From Rikenellaceae bacterium (GTDB taxonomy: Bacteria; Bacteroidota; Bacteroidia; Bacteroidales; Rikenellaceae), in NCBI GenBank assembly GCA_017442365.1, contig JAFRZW010000007.1, forward strand, positions 275,271-339,270: DNA of 64,000 nucleotides. The letters run 5' to 3'. A program made the position numbers and the translations under genes. Shown here in pieces: positions 62,166-64,000 of this stretch; within the stretch, counting starts at the first letter, position 1, and each line of letters begins with the position of its first letter. The notes under the pieces are model-generated. The model was not told the DNA's origin. It saw only the letters and a program-made list of their open reading frames with translations, and made no database searches.

Positions 62166-63131
62166 ATGACAATCAACGATGCAAAGCAAATCAAGTTGGC
62201 AGATTATCTGCAAAGTTTGGGCTACACGCCTATCAAACAACAGGGCAAAAGCCTATGGTATAAATCACCGCTTAGAAACGAAACCGATGCTTCGTTTAAG
62301 GTAAACACCGAACTCAACCAATGGTATGACTTCGGTATCGGTAAGGGCGGTAACATCATCGCATTGGCAGCCGAGCTGTACCATAGCGAGAATGTAGCCT
62401 ATCTGTTGGCACGCATAGCGGAGCGGACACCATACATACGCCCTGCCTCCTTTTCTTTTGGCAAGCAACAAACCTCTAATCATAGTTTTGAGGCCATAAA
62501 GGTTGGCGAGTTATCCTCGCCTGCACTAATCGCCTACTTTCAGGAGCGAGGAATAAATATCAACCTCGCCAAAAGAGAGTGTAAGGAGTTGAGATTTGAG
62601 TATAACGGTAAACCATATTTCACCATCGGCTTTCCGAATATGGCAGGAGGCTATGAACTTCGCAACCGCTACTTCAAGGGTTGTCTCGCTCCAAAGGATA
62701 TTACCCATATCCGACAGCAGGGCGAGCCACAAGCTGCGTGTTATCTCTTCGAGGGATTTATGGATTACCTCTCATATCTCACTATTCGGGTAAATGACCA
62801 CCCCGAAGAGCCACGCATCGAGGCACAGGATTATATGGTATTAAACTCAGTTACCAACCTCTCAAAAGCGGAACGACTGCTACGACCGTACAGCAGAATC
62901 GGCTGTTTTCTCGACAACGATCAAGCAGGGCAAACGGCATTGGAGAGCCTGAAAAAGACGTTCGGAGACAAGCTTCGGGATATGTCGAAACACTATGCTG
63001 AGCATAAGGATTTGAACGACTATCTATGCCACAGAATCCGAGCAAAACAGGCAGAGAAAAAATCGCAAGTCCAATCCGTAAAACGGATGCAGCAACCGCA
63101 GCCGAAGAAGAAACGAGGCTTCAGGTTATAG
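62166..63131 (+). CDS. Toprim-domain primase, zinc-finger-degenerate
   Basis: 321 residues resembling DnaG-type primases of mobile elements. The N-terminal block GKSLWYKSPLRNETDASFKV and WYDFGIGKGGNII aligns with the CHC2 zinc-finger region, but the Cys/His ligands are missing. The Toprim core has LFEGFMDYLS (Glu196) and IGCFLDNDQAGQTAL (Asp250, Asp252). The tail is Lys/Gln-rich. It probably makes primers for replication of the excised element, partnering the SF3 helicase 250 bases upstream. Confidence 0.88.
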   Translation: MTINDAKQIKLADYLQSLGYTPIKQQGKSLWYKSPLRNETDASFKVNTELNQWYDFGIGKGGNIIALAAELYHSENVAYLLARIAERTPYIRPASFSFGKQQTSNHSFEAIKVGELSSPALIAYFQERGININLAKRECKELRFEYNGKPYFTIGFPNMAGGYELRNRYFKGCLAPKDITHIRQQGEPQAACYLFEGFMDYLSYLTIRVNDHPEEPRIEAQDYMVLNSVTNLSKAERLLRPYSRIGCFLDNDQAGQTALESLKKTFGDKLRDMSKHYAEHKDLNDYLCHRIRAKQAEKKSQVQSVKRMQQPQPKKKRGFRL

Positions 63132-63139
63132 CCCACTAT

Positions 63140-63212
63140 AACTACACGCTTCGCTGATGTGTAGTTGTGGGGCAAAGTGACCTCTCTGCACTCCGCTTAT
63201 GGGCGTTGCCCC
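63140..63212. other. Candidate origin of transfer (oriT)
   Basis: Two inverted repeats in tandem: AACTACAC/GTGTAGTT (63140-63147, 63159-63166) and GGGGCAA/TTGCCCC (63169-63175, 63206-63212), ending 66 bases before the MobV start. MobV relaxases typically nick in a palindromic site directly upstream of their own gene. The nick site cannot be named. Confidence 0.5.
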
Positions 63213-63278
63213 TAAGGACCCCGTAAATGGAAACGAGCAAACAAACAGCCTAATTGTAACCAATAAAATCAAAGAACT

Positions 63279-64000
63279 ATGGCAATAAAAAGCAGCATAC
63301 ATATCAAGCCTTGCAACATATCATCAAGCGAGGCTCACAACCTCAGAACTCCCGAATATATGCGTAACATCGGGGAGTCGAAAATCTACCTCATTCCCGA
63401 ACTCGTTGCCAACAACGAGCATTGGATAAGCCCTCGCATTGGTGACTACGATTTACAGACGCATTACGACAACATCAAGCAGATGGTTAAGGCAAAGACG
63501 GGACGGACGATGCAGGAGAAAGAGCGAGAACGCAAAACCAAGAGTGGCAAGATTATCAAGGTGGCTGGATGTTCTCCAATTCGTGAGGGCGTGTTACTCA
63601 TAAAGTCGAACACCTCATTGGAGGATGTCCGCAGATTTGGCGAGGAGTGCCAAGAGCGTTGGGGCATCACACCGCTTCAAATATTCCTGCACAAAGACGA
63701 GGGGCATTGGCTCAGTGGAGAGCCAGCCCCTGACGATAAGGAGAGTTTTCAAATTGATGGTCGTTGGTTTAAGCCCAACTACCACGCCCATATCGTATTC
63801 GATTGGATGGACCACGATACGGGTAAGAGCCGAAAACTTAATGATGACGATATGACACAGATGCAGACTTTGGCATCCGAGATTCTATCAATGGAGCGAG
63901 GGCAATCCAAAACCGTTACGGGCAAGGAGCATTTGGAGCGTAACGACTTTATCATCGAGAAGCAGCGTGCCGAGTTGGAACGCATCGAGGCAGAGCGACA
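63279..64000 (+). CDS. MobV-family relaxase (Pre/Mob), 3'-truncated by the window edge
   Basis: 240 residues visible, starting MAIKSSIHIKPCNISSSEAH, with NLRTPEYMRN near the start and the metal-binding HxH in NYHAHIVFDWMDHDTGKS (His169, His171). LHKDEGHW (His138, His143) lies before it. These are MobV/plasmid-recombination-enzyme motifs. The end of the visible part (KQRAELERIEAER) begins a coiled coil, normal for the family. The relaxase nicks oriT and leads the strand during mobilisation. The rest of the gene lies outside the window. Confidence 0.9.
   Translation, partial: MAIKSSIHIKPCNISSSEAHNLRTPEYMRNIGESKIYLIPELVANNEHWISPRIGDYDLQTHYDNIKQMVKAKTGRTMQEKERERKTKSGKIIKVAGCSPIREGVLLIKSNTSLEDVRRFGEECQERWGITPLQIFLHKDEGHWLSGEPAPDDKESFQIDGRWFKPNYHAHIVFDWMDHDTGKSRKLNDDDMTQMQTLASEILSMERGQSKTVTGKEHLERNDFIIEKQRAELERIEAER

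Larger units (their letters stand above)
56952..64000. mobile_element. Integrative mobilizable element, right end outside the window
   Basis: A run of mobility genes on the plus strand (integrase, RhuM-like, helicase, Toprim primase, MobV) with lower GC and different codon use from the preceding 56 kb. Gene order resembles Bacteroides mobilizable units. No conjugation (tra) genes are visible in the part seen, so transfer would rely on a helper. The left edge is set between the pheT promoter and the integrase promoter; the exact base is unknown. Confidence 0.85.

Noticed and set aside
60674..63131. A prophage (helicase plus primase)
   Set aside because: No capsid, terminase, portal or lysis genes; the MobV relaxase points to a mobilizable element.

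Overview
The window comes from a Bacteroidota chromosome, most likely order Bacteroidales and possibly an Alistipes-like (Rikenellaceae) genome; the genus is a guess from gene content and style. The phylum call rests on the promoters. At least ten genes are preceded by the phylum's own sigma-factor signature, TAnnTTTG about 19-21 bases downstream of a TTG. It also rests on family content: a SusC-style carboxypeptidase-regulatory/TonB barrel, DUF3276 PUR protein, DUF4491, a DcaP-type porin, DUF2975 with its XRE regulator, an M16 double-domain protease, and rubrerythrin. No rRNA, tRNA or CRISPR was recognised.

Positions 1-56.9 kb are ordinary housekeeping chromosome in short operons separated by clear intrinsic terminators. 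In order: the 3' part of aroC and a membrane-anchored AraC regulator; a candidate small RNA; der; an acidic low-complexity protein followed by rsmI, an LpxL-like acyltransferase and two GT2 glycosyltransferases (envelope); a YpfJ metalloprotease, a U32 protein, an RNA methyltransferase and a small membrane protein; tsaC-thioesterase-AGCS symporter; yebC; an unknown secreted protein; rarA; aspS; tadA; a TPR protein; an M16 protease with an XRE/DUF2975 pair; htpG; a PepSY-like lipoprotein; dnaE-trxA-aldose epimerase; a DUF368-aroE operon; a GH20 hexosaminidase; rubrerythrin; ettA-hisS-S41 protease; a PUR protein; a CapA-SDR pair; a DcaP-type porin; a large TonB-type barrel; an SGNH hydrolase facing an exonuclease/phosphatase lipoprotein; guaA; pheT. 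Intergenic DNA at 17.7-21.9 kb carries heptanucleotide repeats, including a 20-unit array.

From about 56.95 kb to the end lies a mobile element with visibly lower GC. It encodes an IntDOT-like tyrosine recombinase, a RhuM-like small protein, a cargo gene of the YdeI/OmdA family, a superfamily-3-type helicase, a Toprim primase and a MobV relaxase that runs off the window. The order suggests an integrative mobilizable element that integrates by recombinase, may replicate with its own helicase and primase, and can be mobilised by MobV from an oriT just upstream of mob. The cargo gene was split by an IS982-family insertion with intact 18-bp ends and a 7-bp target duplication, while the IS transposase is itself frameshifted.

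The most unusual signal is a 23-bp regulatory motif (TTCTGC-N6-TTGCGTAGCAA). It sits at identical spacing from the -7 box in front of both the integrase and the helicase gene, in promoters that lack the usual -33 TTG. This suggests one element-specific activator switching on excision and replication together. A nested 102-bp hairpin between helicase and primase genes and paired palindromes before mob are candidate origins.
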